A stretch of DNA of 64,000 nucleotides from Paraburkholderia phytofirmans OLGA172. GTDB taxonomy: Bacteria > Pseudomonadota > Gammaproteobacteria > Burkholderiales > Burkholderiaceae. Positions within the stretch are counted from its first letter, which is position 1, and each line of letters begins with the position of its first letter. The stretch is taken from contig NZ_CP014578.1 in NCBI RefSeq assembly GCF_001634365.1, positions 2,542,001-2,606,000 of the forward strand. The letters are read 5' to 3'. The notes under the pieces are model-generated. The model was not told where the DNA came from. It was given only the letters and a program-made list of their open reading frames with translations, and searched no databases. The translations under genes were made by a program, and so were the position numbers. Of the stretch, positions 29,976 through 38,408 are shown piece after piece.

Positions 29976-31247
29976 TCAGACGCGTAGGAGGGGCAGCGGC
30001 TCGAACCGCTGCTGCAGGATCGCGGGCGCGTCGAGCCCCCACCAGGGTCCGAGCACGGTCGCGTAGAGTTGCTGGAAATCGACACCCACCGGCAAGTTGC
30101 CGTTGCCGTCTAGCCGCGTGAGCACCGGCGGCACGCCATACAAGCCGCCCTGCACTCGCCCGCCCATGACGAAATGCGGCGCCACTGTGCCGTGGTCGGT
30201 ACCGTTGCTCTGATTCTCACTCGGGCGCCGGCCGAATTCGGCGTAGGTCATCACCAGCGTCTCATTCCAGCGGCCGAGTTCCACCAGCGCCGACTTCATC
30301 GACGCAAACCCTTCGGCCAGTTGCTTGAGCAGCGCTGCCTGCTGACCAGGCTGGTTCTGATGCGTATCGAAACCGTTCAGCGTCAAACGGATCACCGCGA
30401 CGCCCGGGCCGCGCTTCGGCTGCCCTCGCGGCGTGTTCCCCAAGGGGACTTCCTGGGGGGCGCCCGCCAAGGGGACTTCCTGGGGGGCGTCGCCAGCGGC
30501 GAGCACCTGCATCGTGGTCTTGATCGAACTGCCGAATGCACCGCCGGGAAACACCGTCTTCAATTGCGGCTGACCTTGTATGGGACGTAGGCGGTCGGCG
30601 GCTTTCACGATCTCGTTCTCGACGTCGAGAATGTGCGCCAGTTCCGGATTACGCTCGTGCAGCGACACCGGTGTGGCGAGACGCGAGGCCTTGACGAACT
30701 GCGCCGGGTTGACCAGCGCGATCGCGCGCGCGCCGTTGGCGAGCGGCCCCATTTCGGCGCTGCCGATCACCACGCCGTCGGCGGCAAAACCGGCCGGCAC
30801 CGGAGCTTGCGCAAATGCGCGTGTGAGCCAGCCCTCGCGCAAGTATTGATCCGAACGCGACGCGGTATCCCAGATCTCGATCGAGCGGAAATGCGACAGG
30901 TTCGGTTGCGCATAGCTGACGCCCTGAACGATCGCCAGTTGCTGGCTCTGCCAAAGCGGCATCAGCGGTTGCAACGACGGGTGCAGCGCGGTGCGCTCGT
31001 CGAGCTGAATCGCCTGCTCGCGTTTGATGCCAATGTTTTTACGCAGCTGATAGTAAGTGGGATCGGCAAACGGAATCACGGTATTCAAACCGTCGTTACC
31101 GCCCTTCAACTCGACGAGGATCAGCAGGTTGCTATAGCGGGGATTCGTTGAACCGCCGGGAGTTGCCGCCTGCGCACCGAACGCGCGTGGCAACCAGAGC
31201 GTCGCGCCGGCGGCTGCACTGATCGACAGAAAGCTGCGTCGTTTCAT
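29976..31247 (-). CDS. DUF1501 family exported protein (Tat signal)
   Basis: A 423-residue protein starting MKRRSFLSISAAAGATLWLPRAFG, a twin-arginine-like signal. The body has ELKGGNDGLNTVIPFADPTYYQLR, the HPSLQPLMPLW and TEFGRRPSENQSNGTDHGTVAP segments typical of DUF1501, a sulfatase-fold family of unknown role. A strong ribosome site GGTGAAGG precedes the start. The protein carries a small in-frame tandem repeat (APQEVPLAG twice). The DUF1800 gene lies upstream on the same strand with a 157-base gap, the usual pairing. Confidence 0.85.
   Translation of the reverse strand: MKRRSFLSISAAAGATLWLPRAFGAQAATPGGSTNPRYSNLLILVELKGGNDGLNTVIPFADPTYYQLRKNIGIKREQAIQLDERTALHPSLQPLMPLWQSQQLAIVQGVSYAQPNLSHFRSIEIWDTASRSDQYLREGWLTRAFAQAPVPAGFAADGVVIGSAEMGPLANGARAIALVNPAQFVKASRLATPVSLHERNPELAHILDVENEIVKAADRLRPIQGQPQLKTVFPGGAFGSSIKTTMQVLAAGDAPQEVPLAGAPQEVPLGNTPRGQPKRGPGVAVIRLTLNGFDTHQNQPGQQAALLKQLAEGFASMKSALVELGRWNETLVMTYAEFGRRPSENQSNGTDHGTVAPHFVMGGRVQGGLYGVPPVLTRLDGNGNLPVGVDFQQLYATVLGPWWGLDAPAILQQRFEPLPLLRV
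30441..30489. repeat. 27-bp tandem repeat inside the DUF1501 gene
   Basis: The block CAAGGGGACTTCCTGGGGGG occurs twice, at 30441 and 30468, with a 27-base period, so it stays in frame and adds nine residues per copy. The block is partly self-complementary. Confidence 0.8.
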
Positions 31248-31404
31248 CCTTCACCTCGTTCGATTGCCATGACGCCTGTCTTGCCGCCGTCGACGGACCG
31301 TTCATTGGCGCGGCCGATCTGACTTAAACGGTTGAACGGCTCGATTCCGTCGCCCGTCGCAGCCGCTCACGTCAGTCGCTCACCTCAACAGATCGCCCGG
31401 TTGC

Positions 31405-33033
31405 TCACTTCAACTGATACGCCGGGTCCATCAGCAACGCCTCCAGATAAGCACTGGCGGTCGAATCGGTTTCGATCGCGTCAACCGGCGCGAGCGGCAA
31501 AACCGCGTGCTGCAGTTGAAGCTCCACCGACAGCCCCGGCTTCGCCGTCGGCGCGGTGTTGTATTGCGCAAGCCACGTGTCGATGTCAAAGCGTACGCCA
31601 CCTTGGCCCGTCTGGCCGACTCGCGCCATCGCGCGCTGCATTGGCGGATTCGCCTGCATATTGCCCGGTGCACCGCTCGCCGCGAGCTTTGCACTCGTTG
31701 GATTGTTCACACGCCGCTGACCGGCGGTTTCAGACGCGCGAAACAGTTGCTCGACGAATTGCTTGCGGGCAAGCAGTGTCGAACTATTGATCCATATCGT
31801 GCCGCCCGGCCATCCTTTGACGTTCGGCGGGTAGAACAGGTTCTCGCCAAGCGTGCGGATCTGCGCGGCGAACGGTGCCGTGTCGTCATAACCGATATCG
31901 AACGCACGCAGTGTCCCGACGACGAACTCCACCGGCGATTTCACAAGGACGCCGCGATCGTCGTCGTCCCAGAACGCGTCGCTCATGAAGAGGCCGCGCA
32001 ATGCGACCTTGATATCGTAGTGACTCGCGCGAAACTGCGCGGCGATCGGTGCGATGCGGGCGGGGTCCGGTGTGTCGGAGACAAACTCGCGCCACAGTCT
32101 GGACGTGACGAAGGTCGCCGTTTCCGGCCGCGCTAGCAGGATGTCGAGCACCTGATCGCCGTCGAACGGACCGGTTTGACCGAGTACGGTCTTGTCGCCG
32201 TCATCGTGCTGGGTGGCACGCCACACATACGTCTGCGTGTCGGGATCGAGGCTCCACCCTGTGTAGGCACGCGCGGCTTCCGCTACGTCGCGCTGCGTGT
32301 AGTGCCCTTCGCCGAGCGTGAACAACTCCATCACTTCACGCGCGAAGTTTTCATTGGGCTTGCCCTTGCGATTGCTCGCACCATCCAGGTATTGGAGCAT
32401 CGCCGGATCTTTCGCGACGCCGTGCAACAGCTCGCCGAAGTTGCCGAGCGCGTCACGGCGCAACAGCATGTTCTGCTGCGCCATCTGCTGCGGATACTGG
32501 ACTTTGTCCTGCCCCGACGCGAAGTGGTTATGCCAGAAGAGCGTCATGCGTTCGGTCAGTGGCGACGGCGTGCTCAACATCTCGCGCACCCACCATGCAC
32601 GTAATATTTCGTAACGCTGGCCACGCAGCCGCTGCTCTTCGCGGCGTTGATCGTCCGTCCACGTCTTGCGGATTTCGCGTGTCGGGATTGGTTCGAGTAC
32701 CCAGTCCGGCAGTGGCGTGACGGCTTCGGTTCGGGCTGTGGCCAGCACTTTGTCGACGGCCTGCTCGCGCGTGAGTCCAAGGTATTGCGCGACCTCGCCA
32801 CTGTCGGGCGCAAAGCCGACGCGCGTCAGGAAGAAACGCGCGTCGTCGGCGTCGAGGATGTCCTGGTCGGCTGCGGAAACAGCAGACGCGGCAGACGGCG
32901 CGCGATGCTTGTTGTGGGGAGCATGAGCAGCGCCTTGCTGCACGGCCGGTGCCGGCGCACACCACGTCACGACGACGAGCGCAGTGGCTGTGACTGCCAG
33001 CCAGCACCCACCCTTACCGCCTGTCACTTTCAT
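31405..33033 (-). CDS. DUF1800 family exported protein
   Basis: A 542-residue protein with an N-terminal signal peptide (hydrophobic core ATALVVVTWCAPAPA). DUF1800 features are ARFFLTRVGFAPDSGEV, RMTLFWHNHFASG, NENFAREVMELFTLGEGHYTQ and NVKGWPGGTIWINSSTLLAR. The family is thought to act outside the cytoplasm; its activity is not known. It lies upstream of the DUF1501 gene on the same strand. The upstream gap to the next exported protein is about 170 bases. Confidence 0.86.
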   Translation of the reverse strand: MKVTGGKGGCWLAVTATALVVVTWCAPAPAVQQGAAHAPHNKHRAPSAASAVSAADQDILDADDARFFLTRVGFAPDSGEVAQYLGLTREQAVDKVLATARTEAVTPLPDWVLEPIPTREIRKTWTDDQRREEQRLRGQRYEILRAWWVREMLSTPSPLTERMTLFWHNHFASGQDKVQYPQQMAQQNMLLRRDALGNFGELLHGVAKDPAMLQYLDGASNRKGKPNENFAREVMELFTLGEGHYTQRDVAEAARAYTGWSLDPDTQTYVWRATQHDDGDKTVLGQTGPFDGDQVLDILLARPETATFVTSRLWREFVSDTPDPARIAPIAAQFRASHYDIKVALRGLFMSDAFWDDDDRGVLVKSPVEFVVGTLRAFDIGYDDTAPFAAQIRTLGENLFYPPNVKGWPGGTIWINSSTLLARKQFVEQLFRASETAGQRRVNNPTSAKLAASGAPGNMQANPPMQRAMARVGQTGQGGVRFDIDTWLAQYNTAPTAKPGLSVELQLQHAVLPLAPVDAIETDSTASAYLEALLMDPAYQLK

Positions 33034-33206
33034 CGTCGACCATCCGGTTGCGGGGCGTCACGAAAAGGCATTCGCGCATGCAAAAGCCGCTGTGCTCTGG
33101 CGGCTCAACGGCAGATGAAAGGAAAAAGTTGACCAGGGAAGTGCAACGAAATCTTTCGCGCGCGGAGAAAGCGCGACTGGCGTGCCGAGAGCGGGCACGG
33201 AAATAG

Positions 33207-33539
33207 CTACCGCTTGTAGAGCTCGCGCACAGCGTCTTCGATGTGCTGCCGTAAGAGACGCCGCTCGTCGGGCGTCATATGGCCATCACGACGGCGTTGA
33301 TCAAGATCGGGGGGAACTGCAGTGCGCAATATCACGTCTGACGCAGGGCGGTCGCTGCCAGGGTTGGAGTTACGGCGATTCGCCCTGAAATTAGCCGGCT
33401 TGGGCACGCGTTCGGTCACCGCTCTGTCGGCCGAAGGCTGGGCGTGGGCGAGCGTTGGTCCCAGTGTGCCTGCAAGCGTCCCGGCTACCGCCAGTACAAT
33501 TACGCTTAGGCGCACATTCGGCCAAACCCCTCCCTTCAT
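33207..33539 (-). CDS. Small exported hypothetical protein
   Basis: A 110-residue protein; the ATG at 33539 has AAGGGA upstream, better than an in-frame start at 33563. The N-terminal 35 residues are a signal peptide ending AHA. The mature part is polar and Arg-rich, and ends in a helix with HMTPDERRLLRQHIEDAVRELY. No family recognised; similar small exported proteins with a MTPDERRxLR tail are common in this group. Confidence 0.6.
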   Translation of the reverse strand: MKGGVWPNVRLSVIVLAVAGTLAGTLGPTLAHAQPSADRAVTERVPKPANFRANRRNSNPGSDRPASDVILRTAVPPDLDQRRRDGHMTPDERRLLRQHIEDAVRELYKR

Positions 33540-33777
33540 GTTGTTCCCTTCGTGGCGCGGCAACCGGCTACCTTAAATGCGTATACAGACCCCGGTAGCG
33601 AGCCGGGTGCGAGAGTTTTAGTCGAGTGAAGTATCCACCGAACAGCCGCATTCAGTAAAGGAGTCTACCTGCCCGTGCTTTACGTCGTGCCACAGTGCGG
33701 GTAAATTTTGTAACTGACTGTAACCCGGTAAACGATGCAACCGCGCACCACTTTCTAATCGCGCTAAGATGCCGACC

Positions 33778-34503
33778 ATGGAAACCAAAAACCCTTCGAA
33801 AATCCTCGTCGTCGACGACGATCCGCGCCTGCGCGATCTGCTGCGCCGCTACCTCGGTGAACAGGGCTTTAATGTCTATGTTGCCGAGAACGCGCCGTCC
33901 ATGAACAAGCTCTGGGTGCGTGAGCGCTTCGACTTGCTGGTGCTCGATCTGATGCTGCCCGGCGAAGACGGCCTGTCGATTTGCCGCCGCTTGCGCGGCA
34001 GCAACGACCGCACGCCGATCATCATGCTGACGGCCAAGGGTGAAGACGTCGATCGTATCGTCGGGCTCGAAATGGGCGCCGACGACTATCTGCCCAAGCC
34101 GTTCAACCCGCGCGAACTGGTCGCGCGGATTCACGCGGTGCTGCGCCGCCAGTCGCCGTCGGAGTTGCCGGGCGCGCCGTCCGAAACCACCGAAGTGTTC
34201 GAGTTCGGCGAGTTCGCGCTGAATCTCGCCACCCGCACACTCACCAAGGCCGGACAGGAAATTCCGCTGACCACGGGTGAGTTTTCGGTGCTGAAGGTGT
34301 TTGCGCGTCACCCGCGTCAGCCGCTGTCGCGTGAAAAGCTGATGGAATTGGCGCGTGGCCGTGAATATGAAGTCTTCGACCGCAGTCTCGACGTGCAGAT
34401 TTCGCGTCTGCGCAAGCTGATCGAACCTGATCCGGGCAGCCCGCGTTTCATTCAAACCGTCTGGGGTCTTGGCTACGTGTTCATTCCTGACGGTGCAGCC
34501 TGA
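33778..34503 (+). CDS. ompR: Osmolarity response regulator OmpR
   Basis: A 241-residue two-domain regulator. The receiver has the acidic cluster DDD (13-15), phosphoacceptor Asp57 (LLVLDLMLPGEDG), Thr in MLTAKGED and Lys in PKPFNPREL. The C-terminal winged helix is of the OmpR/PhoB type, with RSLDVQISRLRKLIE and FIQTVWGLGYVF. I use the ATG at 33778 (METKNPS); another in-frame ATG lies nine bases upstream. The envZ gene follows on the same strand, with a 190-base gap that contains a repeat array. Confidence 0.93.
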   Translation: METKNPSKILVVDDDPRLRDLLRRYLGEQGFNVYVAENAPSMNKLWVRERFDLLVLDLMLPGEDGLSICRRLRGSNDRTPIIMLTAKGEDVDRIVGLEMGADDYLPKPFNPRELVARIHAVLRRQSPSELPGAPSETTEVFEFGEFALNLATRTLTKAGQEIPLTTGEFSVLKVFARHPRQPLSREKLMELARGREYEVFDRSLDVQISRLRKLIEPDPGSPRFIQTVWGLGYVFIPDGAA

Positions 34504-34522
34504 GTTTGCCCTCACGTTATGT

Positions 34523-34670
34523 GTCGACCAGAGTTGGCGCTTTAGCGCCTTATCTCTGGTCCCATGCAAAGCAGTCGACCAGAGTTGGCTCTTTAGCTGT
34601 CGACCAGAATTCGCGCTTCAGCGCGATTACTCTGGTCCCATGCAAAGCGCTTACTCTGGTTCCATGCAAG
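34523..34670. repeat. Palindromic repeat array between ompR and envZ
   Basis: GTCGACCAGA(G/A)TT occurs three times (starting 34523, 34574 and 34599), and a partner ending CTCTGGT(C/T)CCATGCAA occurs three times (about 34552, 34629 and 34654). CCAGAGT in the first kind can pair with ACTCTGG in the second, so the transcript can fold into one or more hairpins. It resembles REP-type extragenic repeats. Confidence 0.75.
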
Positions 34671-34693
34671 ATAGTTCCAGATAAGAAGGGCCC

Positions 34694-36043
34694 ATGCGGA
34701 TCGACCGGCGCCTCCTGACGCTCGCGTTCGGTGGCCTTTTCTGGCGGACCTTTCTGTTGATCGCGCTGTTGATCGCAGTCAGTCTCGCCGCGTGGTTCCA
34801 GAGCTTTCGGGTGATCGAACGCGAGCCGCGCGCACAGCGCGTGGCGTTGCAACTGGTCGCCATCGTCAAGCTCACGCGCACTGCACTCCTCTATTCCGAT
34901 CCCGACCTGCGGCGCGCCCTGCTGCAGGATCTGGAGAGCAATGAAGGGGTGCGCGTGTACCCTCGCGAAACCACCGACAAGTACAGACTCCAGCCCAACG
35001 AGTCGCTGAACCGGCTGATCGAACATGACATTCGCGGCCGCCTCGGCGACGACACGGTGATTGCGCAGAGCGTCAACGACATCCCCGGCGTCTGGATCAG
35101 CTTCAAGATCGACGACGACGACTACTGGGTGGCGCTCGACCGCGATCAACTGGACAACGCGACGGGCTTGCAGTGGGCCGGCTGGGGCGTGTTTGCGCTG
35201 GCGCTGTCGCTGTTTGGCGCGGCCTTCATCACCAGTCTCGTGAACCGTCCGTTCGCCCGGCTCGCCATGGCCGCGCGCAAAGTCGGCTCCGGCCAGTTAC
35301 CGGAGCCGCTGCCCGAGCGCGGCATGGGCGTGGCCGCCGAGACCAATCGCAGCTTCAACCAGATGGTGCAGGACCTCGAACAGCTCGAGGCCGACCGCGC
35401 GCTGATGCTCGCCGGCATTTCGCACGATCTGCGCACCCCGCTTGCGCGGCTGCGGCTCGAAACCGAAATGAGCCCGTCCGACCAGGCCACCAAAGATGCG
35501 ATGGTCGACGACATCGAGCAGATGGACATGATCATCGGCCGGTTCCTCGATTACGCTCGTCCGGTGCAGCGGGTGCCGGAGCCCGTCGATCTGTCGGTGA
35601 TCGCAGGTGAGCTTGCCGCGCGCATGCAGAGCGAAGACAGCATGCGCCTGATCACACGCCTCGCGCCGTCTGCGGTGATCGAGGCGGATGAAACCGACAT
35701 GCGTCGCGTGGTCGGCAATCTGCTGGAGAACGCGCGCAAGTATGGTTTGAGCGACGCCGACGGCATACCGCATGTGATTCTGGAAACGCGGGTATCACAC
35801 TCACGGGTCGAATTGTCGGTGGTCGACGAAGGGCCCGGCATTCCCGAAGACCAACTGGCTCTTGTCACACGACCGTTCTATCGCGTGAACTCTGCGCGCA
35901 CCCAGGCGAACGGTACCGGCCTTGGCATGGCCATTGTGCAGCGGCTGGTAGGCCGTTATCGCGGCGCGTTGCGCCTGCGCAATCGCACGCCAGGCCCGGG
36001 GCTCGAGGTCACGATCGAGTTTCCGCTGGCAAAAGGCGTCTGA
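34694..36043 (+). CDS. envZ: Osmolarity sensor histidine kinase EnvZ
   Basis: A 449-residue inner-membrane kinase. One transmembrane helix at about 14-36, a periplasmic loop to about 155, a second helix at about 160-182, then HAMP (about 183-235), dimerisation helix with His244 (AGISHDLRTPLARL), and an ATPase domain with NLLENARKYG, DEGPGIP and GTGLGMAIVQRL. Length and layout match EnvZ, the partner of OmpR. An AAGAAGGG ribosome site lies just upstream of the ATG, within the last bases of the repeat-containing gap. Confidence 0.93.
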   Translation: MRIDRRLLTLAFGGLFWRTFLLIALLIAVSLAAWFQSFRVIEREPRAQRVALQLVAIVKLTRTALLYSDPDLRRALLQDLESNEGVRVYPRETTDKYRLQPNESLNRLIEHDIRGRLGDDTVIAQSVNDIPGVWISFKIDDDDYWVALDRDQLDNATGLQWAGWGVFALALSLFGAAFITSLVNRPFARLAMAARKVGSGQLPEPLPERGMGVAAETNRSFNQMVQDLEQLEADRALMLAGISHDLRTPLARLRLETEMSPSDQATKDAMVDDIEQMDMIIGRFLDYARPVQRVPEPVDLSVIAGELAARMQSEDSMRLITRLAPSAVIEADETDMRRVVGNLLENARKYGLSDADGIPHVILETRVSHSRVELSVVDEGPGIPEDQLALVTRPFYRVNSARTQANGTGLGMAIVQRLVGRYRGALRLRNRTPGPGLEVTIEFPLAKGV

Positions 36044-36114
36044 CCAAAGGGGCATTGCCCTGCCAGTGCGACCGCCGGCCGCGTTGAATAAAAACTCCCC
36101 AAGGGGTTAGGATA

Positions 36115-36135
36115 AAACTATTGAGCGAATGGTTT
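36115..36135. promoter_or_regulatory. Dyad upstream of ahpC, possible LysR-type (OxyR) operator
   Basis: AAACTATTGAGCGAATGGTTT is an imperfect palindrome about 95 bases upstream of the ahpC start. LysR-type regulators such as OxyR bind AT-rich dyads of this spacing near peroxide genes. The match to any OxyR consensus is partial. Confidence 0.3.
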
Positions 36136-36228
36136 GATATTGCCATATTCAAAACCGTGTAACGTGCTCGTTACGACGAGCTGATAGCCTCAACATGCTG
36201 TTTTTCCGTCAAACGAAGGAGCACTTGC

Positions 36229-36777
36229 ATGAAAACCGTTGGCGATAAAGTCGAAGCGTTCACCGTCACTGCGGCCAAGCCGGGCTTCAACAACCATGAA
36301 GAAAACGGCGTATCGGCGTTCGAGGAGATCACGGAACAGTCGTTTCCGGGCAAGTGGAAGATCATCTATTTCTACCCGAAGGATTTCACGTTCGTGTGCC
36401 CGACGGAAATCGTCGAGTTCGGCAAGCTGGCCAAGGATTTCGAGGAGCGCGACGCGGTATTGCTCGGCGGTAGCGTGGACAATGAATTCGTCAAGCTGGC
36501 CTGGCGCCGCGAGCACAAGGACCTGAGCAAGCTCAACCACTATTCGTTTGGTGACGTGAAGGGCGAGTTGATCGACCAGCTCGGCGTGCGCGACAAGGAA
36601 GCCGGCGTGGCGCTGCGCGCAACGTTCATTGTCGATCCGGACAATACGATTCAACACGTTTCAGTGAACAACCTGAACGTCGGCCGCAACCCGAAAGAAG
36701 TGCTGCGTATTCTCGACGGCCTGCAAACGGACGAACCGTGTCCTTGCAACTGGGCGGTCGGCGGCGCAACGCTGTAA
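36229..36777 (+). CDS. ahpC: Alkyl hydroperoxide reductase C-type peroxiredoxin
   Basis: A 182-residue two-Cys peroxiredoxin that reduces hydrogen peroxide and organic peroxides. The peroxidatic Cys57 is in FTFVCPTEIVEF, and a C-terminal CPCNW pair (Cys171, Cys173) supplies the resolving thiol, the form that normally works with AhpD rather than AhpF. A GGAG ribosome site precedes the ATG. A terminator follows at once, and the adjacent ahpD is reduced to a deletion scar, so the electron donor must lie elsewhere. Confidence 0.93.
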   Translation: MKTVGDKVEAFTVTAAKPGFNNHEENGVSAFEEITEQSFPGKWKIIYFYPKDFTFVCPTEIVEFGKLAKDFEERDAVLLGGSVDNEFVKLAWRREHKDLSKLNHYSFGDVKGELIDQLGVRDKEAGVALRATFIVDPDNTIQHVSVNNLNVGRNPKEVLRILDGLQTDEPCPCNWAVGGATL

Positions 36778-36792
36778 GCCACGCTGTCAGAA

Positions 36793-36826
36793 GCCCGCTA
36801 CGCTTGAAACGGCAGCGGGCTTTTTT
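36793..36826 (+). terminator. Terminator of ahpC
   Basis: GCCCGCT pairs with AGCGGGC and is followed by six T (36821-36826). Confidence 0.9.
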
Positions 36827-36851
36827 GTCGACAAACCGATAGAATATTTCA

Positions 36852-37019
36852 ATGGAATTCTTGCCTTCGATTAAGGCACATGTACCTGACTACGCCAAGG
36901 ACATTCGGCTGAATCTGCGCAATTGCGGGATGTTGGCCGCATTGCGGCAGTGGATAACGCTGCTGCGCAGTGTATTGCTGCTGAAGGAAATAGTTTTTTT
37001 GCGAGCGCAGCAGGGTTAA
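36852..37019 (+). pseudogene. ahpD: ahpD reduced to its two ends by internal deletion
   Basis: The first 22 codons read MEFLPSIKAHVPDYAKDIRL and on, a near-standard AhpD N-terminus. From about 36917 the next frame reads AQLRDVGRIAAVDNAAAQC then IAAEGN, the standard AhpD C-terminus. The intervening ~125 codons, including the CxxC active site, are missing and the join shifts frame, so the read-through product is a 55-residue nonsense fusion ending at 37019. AhpD normally has about 175 residues and recycles AhpC. Confidence 0.8.
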
Positions 37020-37052
37020 GGTTTTTTCGCTGCGCAGGCAAAAAACCTAATA

Positions 37053-37541
37053 TCAATTCTTGATCAACAAAACCGCAGCCTGCGCTTCAATGCCTTCGCC
37101 TCGCCCAAGGTAACCCAGCTTCTCATTAGTCTTGGCCTTAACATTAACCCGCTCAACCGGGAGGTTAAGATCCGCAGCGATATTAGCCCGCATCCCCTCG
37201 ATATGCGGCGCCAGCTTAGGCGCCTGAGCAACCACACTGCTATCCACATTAGCAATGGAAAACCCCGCCGCTCTAACGCGAGCGAAACACTCACGCAGCA
37301 AAACCCGGCTATCCGCGCCAGCAAATCTGGCATCGGTATCGGAGAAATGCCGCCCGATATCGCCCATCGCGGCCGCGCCGAAAATAGCATCGGTAATCGC
37401 ATGCAGCAGCACATCCGCATCCGAATGCCCGAGCAACCCGCGCTCGTAGGGAATCGTCACGCCGCCGATAATCAACGGACGCCCCGGCACCAGCGCATGC
37501 ACGTCATAACCCTGCCCAATTCTGAAATCCATATCCGTCAA
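37053..37541 (-). CDS. ispF: 2-C-methyl-D-erythritol 2,4-cyclodiphosphate synthase
   Basis: A 162-residue enzyme of the non-mevalonate isoprenoid pathway. Metal ligands lie in GYDVHAL (Asp, His) and [13 protein letters not shown] (His), with the family block [19 protein letters not shown] at the C-terminus. Two in-frame ATGs (37541 and 37532) could start it. It is 29 bases downstream of ispD on the same strand and the two act on successive pathway steps apart from IspE. Confidence 0.97.
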   Translation of the reverse strand: MTDMDFRIGQGYDVHALVPGRPLIIGGVTIPYERGLLGHSDADVLLHAITDAIFGAAAMGDIGRHFSDTDARFAGADSRVLLRECFARVRAAGFSIANVDSSVVAQAPKLAPHIEGMRANIAADLNLPVERVNVKAKTNEKLGYLGRGEGIEAQAAVLLIKN

Positions 37542-37570
37542 GTCCGTTAATTTAAATCTGATTTATCCAT

Positions 37571-38287
37571 TCAGGAAGCCGACGACGGCCGGCACAAAAT
37601 CGCCTCGGCCAAATCGAAGTCTTCCGGATAAGTGACCTTGAAGTTACGCAAACTCCCCTGCACCAACCTGGGCGCGTGCCCCAGCCACTCGAGCGCGCTC
37701 GCTTCGTCGGTCAGGTCGTGACCGTCCGCCTGCGCGCGCAAAATCGCCTCGCGCAACATGCCGATGCGGAACATCTGCGGCGTCTGCGCCTGCCACAGGC
37801 CGTCGCGCGCTTCGGTGCGGGCAATCCGCCCGTCGGACGAACCCGAGTCGATCCGCTTCAAGGTATCCGCCACCGGCAAGGCCATGATGCCGCCCACCGC
37901 GTCGTCCTTCAGCGAGGCGATCAGCGTGCGGATCAAGCCAGGCGTAATGCCGGGCCGCGCGGCGTCGTGCACCAGTACCCAGTCGTCGTCGTGCGCGCCA
38001 AACTCGGCCAGCGCATGCAGTCCGTTCAGCACCGACGCCTGGCGCGACGCCCCGCCAGAGCGGCGCACGGCGAAACGCAAGCCGCTGAAGCGGCGGGCGT
38101 CGAAGTGCTGGTCTTCGGGGGCAATCACGACAAGGGTTTGCGCAAACTCGCTGCAGGCGTCGAAAGCCGCCAGCGAGTAATGCAACATGTCGCGGCCGGC
38201 GACAGTGCGATATTGTTTGGGCATCGCGGCGCCGGAACGGCTGCCGATGCCTGCGCACGGAATCAGGGCAAATAGACGGGAAGTCAC
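37571..38287 (-). CDS. ispD: 2-C-methyl-D-erythritol 4-phosphate cytidylyltransferase
   Basis: A 238-residue cytidylyltransferase that makes CDP-methylerythritol. The nucleotide-binding block is [20 protein letters not shown], followed by VHDAARPG and [13 protein letters not shown] use a GTG at 38287 because homology starts directly after it; upstream in-frame codons to 38359 are not conserved in type and overlap the mfd leader. It forms a unit with ispF and diverges from mfd. Confidence 0.94.
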   Translation of the reverse strand: MTSRLFALIPCAGIGSRSGAAMPKQYRTVAGRDMLHYSLAAFDACSEFAQTLVVIAPEDQHFDARRFSGLRFAVRRSGGASRQASVLNGLHALAEFGAHDDDWVLVHDAARPGITPGLIRTLIASLKDDAVGGIMALPVADTLKRIDSGSSDGRIARTEARDGLWQAQTPQMFRIGMLREAILRAQADGHDLTDEASALEWLGHAPRLVQGSLRNFKVTYPEDFDLAEAILCRPSSAS

Positions 38288-38408
38288 GAGTGCGGAAGCC
38301 GCGAAGTTAAAGTAAAGGACGGATTTTATAATACCTCCTTCGCATCTACGCCCCGACACGCGTAAACTTGCCGATCACGTGTGAGCCCGAGGCCGCCTTT
38401 TCTCTTCT

